From Paraburkholderia sp. BL21I4N1 (GTDB lineage: Bacteria; Pseudomonadota; Gammaproteobacteria; Burkholderiales; Burkholderiaceae), in the NCBI RefSeq assembly GCF_002973525.1, contig NZ_PVEN01000010.1, positions 186,001-250,000 on the forward strand: a DNA stretch of 64,000 nucleotides, in the 5' to 3' direction. This document shows, piece by piece, positions 7,917 to 15,321 of this stretch (positions are counted from its first letter, which is position 1; each line of letters starts with the position of its first letter). A model generated the notes under the pieces. The model was not told the DNA's origin. It did not search any database and saw nothing but the letters and a program-made list of their open reading frames with translations. Both the position numbers and the translations under genes were made by a program.

Positions 7917-9446
7917 TTACTTCTTGCCCAGTCCGCCGAGCAGTCCGCCGACCAGCGAGGTGACCGGCGCCAGCGGGTTGCTGCCCGTTCCTTTGCCGGA
8001 GGTGGTCGACAGCGACAGGCCGGCGCCGGAGTTGGTCGTGGCGGCGGTGGTCGTCGAGGTCGGCGTGGCGGCGGCCGTGGTGGTAACGCCGCCGAGCGCG
8101 TTGGTGACACCGGACAACAGGCCGGTGACCGGTGCGAGCGGGCCGCTGCTGCCGCCGGCTGCGCCGGACAGGCCGCCCGTCACGCTCGACAGCAAGCCGG
8201 TGACGGGCGCGAGCGGGCTGGTGCCGCCGGTTGCGCCGCCGAGTGCGCCGGTCAAACCGCCGAGCGGGCTGCTACCGGCACCGCCGGTCAAGCCGCCGAG
8301 GGCGCTGGTGAGCGGAGCGAGCGGGCCGCTGCCGCTGCCGCCGGACAGGCCGCCGAGCACGCTGGTGAGCGGGGCGAGCGGGCCGCTGCCCGTGCCGCCG
8401 CCCAGGCCACCGAGCACGCTGGTCAGCGGGGCGAGCGGGTTGCCGCCGCTGCCGCCGGTGAGCAGGCCGCCCACCGAGGCGACCGTGGTGCCGGTGTCGG
8501 TCACCGTGTGGCCGAGCGCGGCCGTGATCGGGTTGCCGCCGGTCGCGGTCAACAGGGCGCCGGCCGTGCCGAGCCCGCCGCCCACTTTCGACAGCAGCGA
8601 GTTCAGCGGTGCGCCGAGTCCGGTGGTGTTGCCGACCGTTTGCGTGGTGGCCGCCACCATCGTCGTGATCGGCGTGATCGCGGTGCTGAGGGTTTGCGTG
8701 ACTTGCTGGACCGGGCCGGTCGACAGCGCGTTGGTGAGCGTGCTACCGCCGTTGGTCACTGCGCCACCGAGCGTCGATACGACGCCGCCGAGCGGCGAGG
8801 TGATCGCCGACAACGGCGCGAGCGGGCCGCTGCCGAGGCTCGTCACGAGGCTGCCGGCGTCCGTCACCGCGCCGCCGACATGACCCACGACGCCGCCCAG
8901 GCTCGACACAGTCGTGCCGACCGCGTTGCCGCCGGTGCCGAGTTGGCCGAGGCCTTGCGAGACGCCGCTACCGAGCGTCGATACCGCAGCGCCGGCTTGC
9001 TGCACGATGCCGCCGGCGGCTTGCGTGGTTTGCGAGCTGACGCCCGGCAGGTTTTGCGAACCGATCACGCTGCCGATGCTCGACACCGTCTGACCCGCAT
9101 CGCCGATGATGCCGCCGCCATTGCCCACCACCGTGCCGAGCGCGTTGGCGACCGGGGTCGTGCCGCTGGTGCCCGAGGTGCCGCTGGTGCCGGAGCTGCC
9201 CGACGTGCCACTCGTGCCGGACGAACCGACGGTGGTGCCCGAGGTGCCGCTGGTGCCGGAGCCGCCCGAGCCCATCGAGCCGCTGCCGCTGGTGGAAAGT
9301 GTGCCGCCGGCGGAGCCGCTGCCGTTGCTGCCGGTGCCGGAACTGAGGCTGCCGGAGCCGCCGCAGGCGGCCAGCGTCAGCATCGCGGCAATGCTTGCCG
9401 CCATCAGGGTTGCCCGTACCGTCGTGTTGGTCGTTTGAATGTTCAT
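7917..9446 (-). CDS. Gly/Ser/Ala-rich repeat lipoprotein 2
   Basis: 509 residues from the ATG at 9446 with lipobox LTLAAC (lipidated Cys 28). Residues 63-97 are a Gly-Thr-Ser tract built of GTS triplets, probably a flexible surface linker. The middle is homologous to repeat lipoprotein 1, sharing GPVQQVTQTLSTAITPI (244-260) and TGLGAPL. Residues 337-410 are 19-residue repeats starting PLAPLTSVLGGL. The protein ends GGLLGGLGKK. A longer upstream reading frame exists, but it runs through the sigma-54-like promoter and has no signal-peptide logic. This is the first gene of the leftward set lipoprotein 2, lipoprotein 1, TpsB. Predicted to be membrane-anchored and surface-exposed; function unknown. 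Confidence 0.8.
   Translation of the reverse strand: MNIQTTNTTVRATLMAASIAAMLTLAACGGSGSLSSGTGSNGSGSAGGTLSTSGSGSMGSGGSGTSGTSGTTVGSSGTSGTSGSSGTSGTSGTSGTTPVANALGTVVGNGGGIIGDAGQTVSSIGSVIGSQNLPGVSSQTTQAAGGIVQQAGAAVSTLGSGVSQGLGQLGTGGNAVGTTVSSLGGVVGHVGGAVTDAGSLVTSLGSGPLAPLSAITSPLGGVVSTLGGAVTNGGSTLTNALSTGPVQQVTQTLSTAITPITTMVAATTQTVGNTTGLGAPLNSLLSKVGGGLGTAGALLTATGGNPITAALGHTVTDTGTTVASVGGLLTGGSGGNPLAPLTSVLGGLGGGTGSGPLAPLTSVLGGLSGGSGSGPLAPLTSALGGLTGGAGSSPLGGLTGALGGATGGTSPLAPVTGLLSSVTGGLSGAAGGSSGPLAPVTGLLSGVTNALGGVTTTAAATPTSTTTAATTNSGAGLSLSTTSGKGTGSNPLAPVTSLVGGLLGGLGKK
8217..8438 (-). repeat. 57-bp tandem repeats coding PLAPLTSVLGGL units
   Basis: In repeat lipoprotein 2, residues 337-355, 356-374 and 375-393 are 19-residue units (PLAPLTSVLGGL plus a Gly/Ser spacer), followed by a shorter fourth copy (394-410). 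The DNA copies are visibly similar. Confidence 0.8.
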
Positions 9447-9496
9447 GTCGCCCTCGCATCGCATGTGGTTGTTGGGTGCTGCTGCGTGCCTATCTC

Positions 9497-9513
9497 TGCA
9501 CGAGCCGTGCCAT
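9497..9513 (-). promoter_or_regulatory. Sigma-54-like promoter for the repeat-lipoprotein/TpsB unit
   Basis: Read on the minus strand the bases are TGGCACGGCTCGTGCA. The -24 element TGGCACG is perfect, the GG and GC are 10 bases apart as required, and the -12 element is GTGCA instead of TTGCA. The predicted start is near 9486, giving a ~40-base leader before repeat lipoprotein 2. Confidence 0.65.
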
Positions 9514-9652
9514 TTCATCCGCGCAATCCGAAGGATTTTTTTGCCGCGTGCCGCTGAGCCACACGCAATAAGGCTCTCCGATGTTTTGATGGAGTAGGCG
9601 CTAAATCAGAAGGACGCTATTTATAGCGATGCATTTCGCATTAACGACCTCT

Positions 9653-9700
9653 GCGTAACGTAACGAGCCGCGCGCGCCGTTACGGTGTACGGCGTAACGC
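9653..9700. promoter_or_regulatory. Cluster of GTAACG repeats, candidate activator-binding sites
   Basis: GCGTAACG (9653), an overlapping GTAACG (9660), an inverted CGTTAC (9678) and GCGTAACGC (9692) fall within 48 bases. The cluster lies about 145 bases upstream of the leftward sigma-54-like promoter and about 215 bases upstream of the rightward one, the distance range where enhancer-binding proteins bind. Binding by the locus activator is an inference. Confidence 0.45.
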
Positions 9701-9911
9701 AAGTGCAAAGCGGCGTGTGGCGCGCTTGAAACGTTCTGTTCAAACAAATAATTAGTGCAGCGAATCTAACTTATGGTTACTACTATGTGCTGCAACGCAC
9801 GAACTGCCGTTAACCTGAGTGAAGCCTTAAAACGCATAGGCTATAGGGATCAGGGAAGCGGACAATTGCTTAAATAAGATTGTTCGGCTATAAAACCCGA
9901 AAGCAGTACAG

Positions 9912-9930
9912 ATTGGCGAGGGAGGTGCGT
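9912..9930 (+). promoter_or_regulatory. Sigma-54-like promoter for flp and the tad genes
   Basis: ATTGGCGAGGGAGGTGCGT has TTGGC, then GTGC, with GG and GC exactly 10 bases apart (GG 9915-9916, GC 9927-9928). The match beyond TGGC/TGC is weaker than at the leftward site. The start would be near 9940, leaving a ~165-base leader. A sigma-54 activator is encoded in the same locus. Confidence 0.5.
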
Positions 9931-10104
9931 TATCGAACAGACAGCTAACACTCACGCGTTTTATTGAAGCAGGCTGCAAGGCGAGTGTTACCGCGGCGCA
10001 ACAAACCGGATCATGAATGAGAGCTCAATGGTCCGTAGCGCTAAAGAAATTGCGGTTCGAGGCAGCTGGTAAACAAACGAAATAGATGAAGTCCGAGGGT
10101 AAAA

Positions 10105-10281
10105 ATGAAAAAGTTCACACAACGCTTCCTGAGAGATAACAAGGGCGTCACGGCTATCGAATATGGGCTGATCGCGGGGTTGATCGTGCTGGTCATCGCG
10201 GCCAGCGTCGGGACCATCGGCGGCAATCTCAAAACCGTGCTGACTGCGATTGCCGGGCAAATAACCGTCCCGGCGGCGTAA
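10105..10281 (+). CDS. flp: Flp-type pilin (Tad pilus major subunit)
   Basis: 58 residues: a short basic leader MKKFTQRFLRDNKG, then the Flp signature VTAIEYGLIAGLIVLVIA, with Glu at position +5 and Tyr at +6 after the predicted cleavage site Gly14/Val15. The rest is a short amphipathic tail ending TVPAA. This is the major subunit of the Tad/Flp type IVb pilus; it is inserted in the inner membrane, cleaved by the CpaA prepilin peptidase and assembled by TadA/TadB/TadC. A GAGGG site precedes the ATG. It is the first gene of the tad locus, and a sigma-54-like promoter lies about 165 bases upstream. Confidence 0.95.
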   Translation: MKKFTQRFLRDNKGVTAIEYGLIAGLIVLVIAASVGTIGGNLKTVLTAIAGQITVPAA

Positions 10282-10296
10282 AGCAACGCTGAAAGT

Positions 10297-10345
10297 CCCG
10301 CGGAACAGCTGGCAATTCAGCGTCCGCTCGTTTCGCGGCCTTTTT
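10297..10345 (+). terminator. Possible attenuator between flp and cpaA
   Basis: A branched hairpin can form (CCGCG 10298-10302 with CGCGG 10334-10338; inner GCTG/CAGC) directly before CCTTTTT. It is weak, but partial termination after a pilin gene would give more pilin than assembly machinery. Confidence 0.35.
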
Positions 10346-10418
10346 ATGCCATAGCCATTATGGTTAATGCGGATTGCCTGGCAATTCGCATGGCTTTGCT
10401 TCGCCTGTCGAGTGCGAA

Positions 10419-10919
10419 ATGAAAGTTTTTCTCGGGATCGTGACATTTGTGGCGTGGGCCGTGGTGGTCGCAGTGTGCGACCATCGCCGGCGACGTATTC
10501 CCAATTCCGTTGTCGTGGCTGGATTCGTGGCGGCATTAGGTTGCGCGCTCGTGCAATTCGGCCCATTCGGTGTTTCCCTTACACAAGCATTAATCGGCGC
10601 GTTGATCGGGCTCGTCGCGCTATTGCCGTTTTTCGCGCTCGGCGTAATGGGCGCGGGCGACGTCAAAGTGTTCGCGGCGCTGGGAGCGTGGTGCGGTATG
10701 CATGCGTTGCTCGGCTTGTGGATGGCGGCGAGTCTTGCGGCAGGAATTCATGCGCTGTGGTTGCTGACGGCGACGCGCACCCGGCTGGCAGACCTCGGCC
10801 GCGACAGCGGCCCGACCTTCGAGTTAGCAGGCAAAGCGTCCACGCCTTTTGCGGCGTGTCTGACGGTCGCCGCAAGTGGCTGGCTCGTGCTGCAGATGCT
10901 GAGCGGAGGCCTGCGATGA
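10419..10919 (+). CDS. cpaA: Prepilin peptidase CpaA/TadV (A24 family)
   Basis: Inner-membrane aspartic peptidase that removes the leader of Flp pilin and the TadE/TadG pseudopilins. 166 residues with four to six hydrophobic segments, the short form without the N-methylation domain of PilD. Catalytic Asp residues are visible at D21 (in CDHRRRRIPN) and D81 in the GAGD motif (VMGAGDVKVFA). The ATG at 10419 puts the first transmembrane segment at the N-terminus as in homologues; a TTG 45 bases upstream is less likely. The stop overlaps the tadE start. Confidence 0.92.
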   Translation: MKVFLGIVTFVAWAVVVAVCDHRRRRIPNSVVVAGFVAALGCALVQFGPFGVSLTQALIGALIGLVALLPFFALGVMGAGDVKVFAALGAWCGMHALLGLWMAASLAAGIHALWLLTATRTRLADLGRDSGPTFELAGKASTPFAACLTVAASGWLVLQMLSGGLR

Positions 10920-11437
10920 ACCCGCCGCGCCTTCACGCTCGCGCTCCGTTAGCGGCGGCCCGACGCGTTCGCCTGTCCCGGCCGCGGCGCGCGGCACAGC
11001 GCGGCACGATGACCGTCGAATTCGCGCTGATATTTCCGGTGTTTTTCACGGTGCTATACGCCATCGTCAGTTTCAGTCTGATCATGCTGGCCCAGCAGAT
11101 CATGACACTGGCCGCCGAAGAAGGCGCACGCGCCGCCTTGAACTGGACCAGCAACACGTCGCTGCAAAGCGCGCTGACCAATCGCGGCAATAACGCGTGT
11201 AGCGCGGCGAATCAGTTGACGGCCTCGCTCGCGAAGCTGGCGGGCACTGCGATCACCTGCACGCCGACTTCCGCGCCTTGCGGGGCCGGTAACGCGATGC
11301 AATGTATCAATGTCGCGCTGACCTACAACTACGCGAGCAAGCCGCTTGTGCCGGCTTTGCCGATCATGCAGAACGTGCTGCCCAGCACGTTGAGCAGCCT
11401 CGCCACCGTTCAACTCAATCCGGAGAATATCCAGTGA
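10916..11437 (+). CDS. tadE: TadE-like pseudopilin
   Basis: 173 residues. A long basic leader (28 residues or so) precedes the TadE signature QRGTMTVEFALIFPVFFTVLYAIVSFSLIMLAQQIMTLAAEEGARAAL, a processed pilin-like transmembrane helix with Glu at +5 or +6. The C-terminal part contains four Cys (two in NNACSA and AITCTP, two in APCGAGNAMQCI) that may form disulfides in the periplasm. It is a minor pilin-like protein of the Tad apparatus. ATG overlaps the cpaA stop (ATGA), with GGAGG just upstream, so the two are translationally coupled. Confidence 0.9.
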   Translation: MNPPRLHARAPLAAARRVRLSRPRRAAQRGTMTVEFALIFPVFFTVLYAIVSFSLIMLAQQIMTLAAEEGARAALNWTSNTSLQSALTNRGNNACSAANQLTASLAKLAGTAITCTPTSAPCGAGNAMQCINVALTYNYASKPLVPALPIMQNVLPSTLSSLATVQLNPENIQ

Positions 11438-11552
11438 CGCACGCGCCGGCTCCACGCCTTTCCGTCGCTGCCCATGCGCAGGCGCTTGAATTCGAGCGCG
11501 CGCGTGGCTGTTCGCACGGCAATGCATCGTTCAACCGACGCAGTGAGTTCTC

Positions 11553-12500
11553 ATGCCGAATCTGACCAAAATTCTCGCGGGTGTGCTGATCGTGCTCGCG
11601 CTGCTGCTGGGGATCCTGGCGTGGACGTTGTCGCGCCGGCCGCCGCCGACCACGGTCACGGCCGCGCCGCAAGCGAGCTTCGCCGTGGTCGTGGCGACCC
11701 GCGTGCTGCAGGCCGGCAAGCCGATCACGGCCGACGAACTGCGCGTGCAGTCGCTGCCGATCAATCCGAACGGCACGTTCACCGATCCCGCACAACTGAC
11801 CGGCCGCGTGCCGAACGCCGATATCGGCGTGGATTCGCCGATTCTGGAGACGCAGTTGACGTCGGGGCTGGCCGAGCGCGTCGAGCCTGGCGAACGGGCT
11901 CTCGCCGTGCGGGTCGACGAAAGCAATGCGGTCGGCAACCGGCTGCGGCCCGGCAATTTCGTCGACGTGTTCTTTACGCTCAAGCGCGACGGCTCGATGG
12001 GAGGCAACGGCGAAATCGACCGTACTCAGGCGCGTCTGTTGATGTCGAAAGTGCGCGTGCTGACGTTCGGCAACGCGACCGCGAGCGGCGACAGCGCGGG
12101 CGACCCGAACGGCATGGTGCGCACGGCGGTGCTGGCGGTGCCGGTCGCCGACGTCGATCGTCTGATGCTTGCCGAAAGCGCTGGCCGTCTGATCTTCGCG
12201 TTGCGTAATGCCAAGGATCCCGAAGTCGCCGATCAGAGCGCGTTGCCGGCTTATCCGGGCGTGCTGAAGACCGCGCTGCGCGCGGGCGCGGAGCCGTTGC
12301 AGGATTCGACCCGCGCTGCGGCCGGCGTGGCGCTCGATACGTTGTCCGGCAGCAGCGGCCCGGCGGACGCGCGGCCGCCATTGCCGTCGCTGCCGTCGCA
12401 TATGCCGTTGCCGGCGACGCGCGTCACGGCCAGTACGAACACGACAAAGAGCGGTATCGAAGTGATACGGGGTGGGCGCGCCGAAACGGTCGCCTGGTAA
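11553..12500 (+). CDS. cpaB: Flp pilus assembly protein CpaB/RcpC
   Basis: 315 residues. One N-terminal transmembrane segment (about residues 7-26) anchors a periplasmic protein. A SAF domain follows (VVVATRVLQAGKPITADELRVQSLPI, then GLAERVEPGERALAVRVDESNAVGNRLRPGNFVDVFFTL), the hallmark of CpaB/RcpC. The C-terminus is Pro-rich and probably disordered. It is thought to support the secretin CpaC in the outer part of the machine. It lies 115 bases after tadE and 40 bases before cpaC. Confidence 0.92.
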   Translation: MPNLTKILAGVLIVLALLLGILAWTLSRRPPPTTVTAAPQASFAVVVATRVLQAGKPITADELRVQSLPINPNGTFTDPAQLTGRVPNADIGVDSPILETQLTSGLAERVEPGERALAVRVDESNAVGNRLRPGNFVDVFFTLKRDGSMGGNGEIDRTQARLLMSKVRVLTFGNATASGDSAGDPNGMVRTAVLAVPVADVDRLMLAESAGRLIFALRNAKDPEVADQSALPAYPGVLKTALRAGAEPLQDSTRAAAGVALDTLSGSSGPADARPPLPSLPSHMPLPATRVTASTNTTKSGIEVIRGGRAETVAW

Positions 12501-12540
12501 GCGGTTTAGAGAGCGGGCGGCCTGACTCGTCCATGACTAC

Positions 12541-13944
12541 ATGACAAAACGGATTGTTGTATCTGGCATGACCGCCTGCCTTGGGCTGACGCTGCTGGCG
12601 GTCTCGGTGGCGACCGATGCGGCCGGACCGGTGGTGGTACAGCGGGGCCAGTCCACGCAGGCAGCGACGCCGCTTCCAGGCGCGGCCGCGCCGACCGTCG
12701 AGCTGACAGTCGGCGCGCAGCGCTCGATTGCCGGCGGCCACGCGCTGCAGCGGGTGGCGATCGGCGATCCGGCGGTGGCCGACGTGCTCGTCATCAAGGG
12801 GGAGAAGCGCGGCGGCGTGCTGCTGGTCGGCAAGGCGGCGGGCACCACCAGTCTGATGGTGTGGGAACGCGATCGCGATGCGCCGCTGACCTATACGGTC
12901 AACGTGATCACGCCGGCGGCCGCGGCGCTGCTGGGGCCCGACACGCCGAGCCTGAAGGTGCTCGGCGGCACGGCGGTGGTGTCCGGTTCGGCGGCGACGA
13001 TGGAAGCGCATCAGCGCGCCGTGGTCGCGGCGGAGGGGTCGCTCGGCAAGGACGGCTCGGTGTTCGACACGTCGACGGTGGCGAGCCGCGCGGTAGTGCA
13101 GGTCGATGTGCGGGTGGTCGAGTTCAGCCGCACGGTGCTGAAAGAGTTGGGCTTCAACTTCTTCAAGCAGAACAACGGTTTTTCGTTCGGCTCGTACGCG
13201 CCGTCGGCGTTGACCTCGGTGTCGGCAACGGCGGGGCAGCAGCCGCAGGTGACGAGTACGACGCCCATTACATCGGCGTTCAACCTGCTGTTCAACTCTG
13301 CCACCCATGGGCTGTTCGCGAACCTGAGCGTGCTGGAGAACAACAACCTCGCGCGCATTCTGGCCGAGCCTACGCTGGTGGCGCTGTCCGGACAGAGCGC
13401 GAGCTTCCTCGCCGGCGGTGAGATCCCAGTGCCGGTGCCACAGGCGCTGGGTTCGACCTCGATCGTCTATAAGCCGTACGGCGTCGGTCTGACGTTGACG
13501 CCGACCGTGCTGAGCCCGCAGCGCATCGCGCTGAAAGTCGCACCCGAAGCGAGCCAGCTCGACTTCACGAATGCCGTGACGATTAGCGGCGTATCGGTGC
13601 CCGCATTCACGACGCGGCGGGCGGACACCACCGTCGAACTCGGCGACGGCGAGAGCTTCGTGATCGGCGGGTTGATCGATCGCGAGACCGCGTCGAACGT
13701 GTCGAAGGTGCCTTTGCTCGGCGATTTGCCGGTGATCGGCACCTTCTTCAAGCAGTTGAACTACCAGCAGAACGAGAAGGAGCTGGTGATCATCGTGACG
13801 CCGCATCTGGTGTCGCCGCTGGCCAAGGGTGCGGTCTTGCCGTCGACGCCCGGCGAGCAGTCCGAACAGCGCGACGCGCCGGTGTGGCGTTCGCTGATCG
13901 GCGGCGTGGTGACGCGTGACGCCGCGCCAGGTTTCTCGAAATGA
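12541..13944 (+). CDS. cpaC: Outer-membrane secretin CpaC/RcpA
   Basis: 467 residues with a signal peptide (residues 1 to about 27). An N-terminal pilus-assembly domain (VELTVGAQRSIAGGHALQRVAIGDPAVADVLVIKGEKRGGVLLVGKAAGTTSLMVW) is followed by the secretin core: VQVDVRVVEFSRTVLKELG, then LARILAEPTLVALSGQSASFLAGGEIPVPVPQ and a C-terminal VPLLGDLPVIGTFFKQ...KELVIIVTPHLV, the classical type II/III secretin signature. It forms the outer-membrane channel for the Flp pilus. Confidence 0.95.
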   Translation: MTKRIVVSGMTACLGLTLLAVSVATDAAGPVVVQRGQSTQAATPLPGAAAPTVELTVGAQRSIAGGHALQRVAIGDPAVADVLVIKGEKRGGVLLVGKAAGTTSLMVWERDRDAPLTYTVNVITPAAAALLGPDTPSLKVLGGTAVVSGSAATMEAHQRAVVAAEGSLGKDGSVFDTSTVASRAVVQVDVRVVEFSRTVLKELGFNFFKQNNGFSFGSYAPSALTSVSATAGQQPQVTSTTPITSAFNLLFNSATHGLFANLSVLENNNLARILAEPTLVALSGQSASFLAGGEIPVPVPQALGSTSIVYKPYGVGLTLTPTVLSPQRIALKVAPEASQLDFTNAVTISGVSVPAFTTRRADTTVELGDGESFVIGGLIDRETASNVSKVPLLGDLPVIGTFFKQLNYQQNEKELVIIVTPHLVSPLAKGAVLPSTPGEQSEQRDAPVWRSLIGGVVTRDAAPGFSK

Positions 13945-14076
13945 ATGCGGCGCGCGCGTGGGCGCCGCGCCGGTGGATTGAAGCAGCAAGCCGCAGGGCG
14001 TGCGATCAGCGCACGTCCGCCGGCGAGCAGGACGAAGCGGCGGCCTTGCAGCCCATGCCGCATGAGGATGTTCCCC

Positions 14077-15318
14077 ATGAACGCGAGAACGCATTCATTG
14101 ACTGAACGGGCGGTCACCGACTATTTCGTGTTCGCGTCGCTTGCCGACGAACACGTGCACTGGCTTACCGATACGCTGGTAGGCGCGGGCGTGGTCGAGT
14201 CTGCCACGCTCGATCCGACCATGCTGATGCAGCGCATCGCGACGCTCAATGCGTCGCTGGTGTTCGTCGACTTTTCGGGCGGCCGCGCGGCCGCGGCGAG
14301 TGCGGCGGCGAGTGCCGTGCGCAGCGCCTATCCGGGCATGCAGATCGTCGCGCTCGGCACGCTCGCCGAACCCGAAAGCGCGCTGGCCGCGTTGCGCGCC
14401 GGGGTGCGCGATTTCATCGACATGTCCGCGCCGGCCGAAGACGCGCTGCGCATCACGCGCCAGGTGCTCGACAACCAGGTCGAGCCGGTCAGCCGTCATG
14501 GCCACGTTACCGCGCTGCTCGGCGCGCGCATCGGCATGGGCGTCAGCACGCTGGCCGCCAACCTCGCCGTGATGCTGCAACGGCGCGACGTCGCGCAGGG
14601 ACGCCAGGCGGCCTTGCTGGATCTCGGGCTGCCGGCCGGCGACGGCTCGCTGCTGCTGAACACGCGCAGCGAATTCAATTTCGTCGAAGCCGTGCGCAAT
14701 CTGCGCCGCTTCGATCAGACCTTCGTGTCGACCGCGCTGTCGCATCACACGAGCGGTCTTGCGCTCACCACGTTGCCACCGAACCTGGCCGACATGCGCG
14801 AGGTCTCGTACTCGTCGTCGATCGGTTTGCTGAACCGGCTGCGGGCGTTTTTCGACCAGCAGATCATCGACCTCGGCGGCTTTGCCAATAGCGAATTCAT
14901 CGCGCACGTGGTGCAGGCCGCCGATGAAACCTGGCTGTTGTGCGACCAGGGCGTGGCGTCGATCGTGTCGGCCGTGGGCGTGCTCGACGCGCTGCGCGAA
15001 GAGGGCGTGGATACCGCGAACGTGCGCCTGATCGTCAACAAGTTCGACGCCGATCTCGGCCTCGCCGCCGCGCAGATCGCGCAGCGTCTGGACATTCCGT
15101 TGCTCGCCACCTTGCCGGAGCGGCGCGTCGCGCTCGGCCAGGCGGTCAATCAGGGACATCTGCTGGTCGACGTCGCCGCGCGCGATCCGTATGCGCGCGC
15201 GCTCGAACCGTTGATCGAGCGCCTCGGCGGCGCGCAACGCGCGGCCGCGCAGGCGCACGGTAAATCGGCGCTTGGCGCGCTCAAGCGTTTCATTCCAACC
15301 CCTCACAAGCGGTCATAG
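14077..15318 (+). CDS. tadZ: Tad pilus ParA/MinD-like protein TadZ/CpaE
   Basis: 413 residues from the ATG at 14077 (GAGG about ten bases upstream); the frame is open further upstream but begins within low-quality sequence. The first ~130 residues are a receiver-like domain, the rest a MinD/ParA-type domain thought to place the Tad machine at its cell site. The deviant Walker A reads GARIGMGVSTLAANLA (from residue 149): the usual GK[TS] Lys is Val and the first signature Lys is also absent. Later motifs are AALLDLGLPAGDGSLLL and LRLIVNKFD-like ANVRLIVNKFDADLG. It lies between the secretin and ATPase genes, three bases from tadA. Confidence 0.9.
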   Translation: MNARTHSLTERAVTDYFVFASLADEHVHWLTDTLVGAGVVESATLDPTMLMQRIATLNASLVFVDFSGGRAAAASAAASAVRSAYPGMQIVALGTLAEPESALAALRAGVRDFIDMSAPAEDALRITRQVLDNQVEPVSRHGHVTALLGARIGMGVSTLAANLAVMLQRRDVAQGRQAALLDLGLPAGDGSLLLNTRSEFNFVEAVRNLRRFDQTFVSTALSHHTSGLALTTLPPNLADMREVSYSSSIGLLNRLRAFFDQQIIDLGGFANSEFIAHVVQAADETWLLCDQGVASIVSAVGVLDALREEGVDTANVRLIVNKFDADLGLAAAQIAQRLDIPLLATLPERRVALGQAVNQGHLLVDVAARDPYARALEPLIERLGGAQRAAAQAHGKSALGALKRFIPTPHKRS

Positions 15319-15321
15319 ACG

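Larger units (their letters stand above)
9447..10104. other. Divergent control region between repeat lipoprotein 2 and flp
   Basis: 658 bases without a gene and distinctly more AT-rich than the surroundings. It holds two sigma-54-like promoters facing away from each other (9497-9513 minus, 9912-9930 plus) and the GTAACG cluster between them. The ~165-base leader before flp is long for a bacterial mRNA. Confidence 0.7.

Noticed and set aside
6297-9446. Collagen-like triple-helix interpretation of the repeat lipoproteins
   Set aside because: No sustained Gly-X-Y spacing; repeats are 12 and 19 residues with Leu at fixed positions.
9447-9518. N-terminal extension of repeat lipoprotein 2 to 9518
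   Set aside because: It would bury the lipoprotein signal 24 residues in and runs through the sigma-54-like promoter; ATG 9446 fits the signal peptide.
11434-11565. 43-codon frame starting GTG in the tadE-cpaB gap
   Set aside because: It overlaps the tadE stop as GTGA, but the product has no signal, motif or ribosome site support; more likely spacer.
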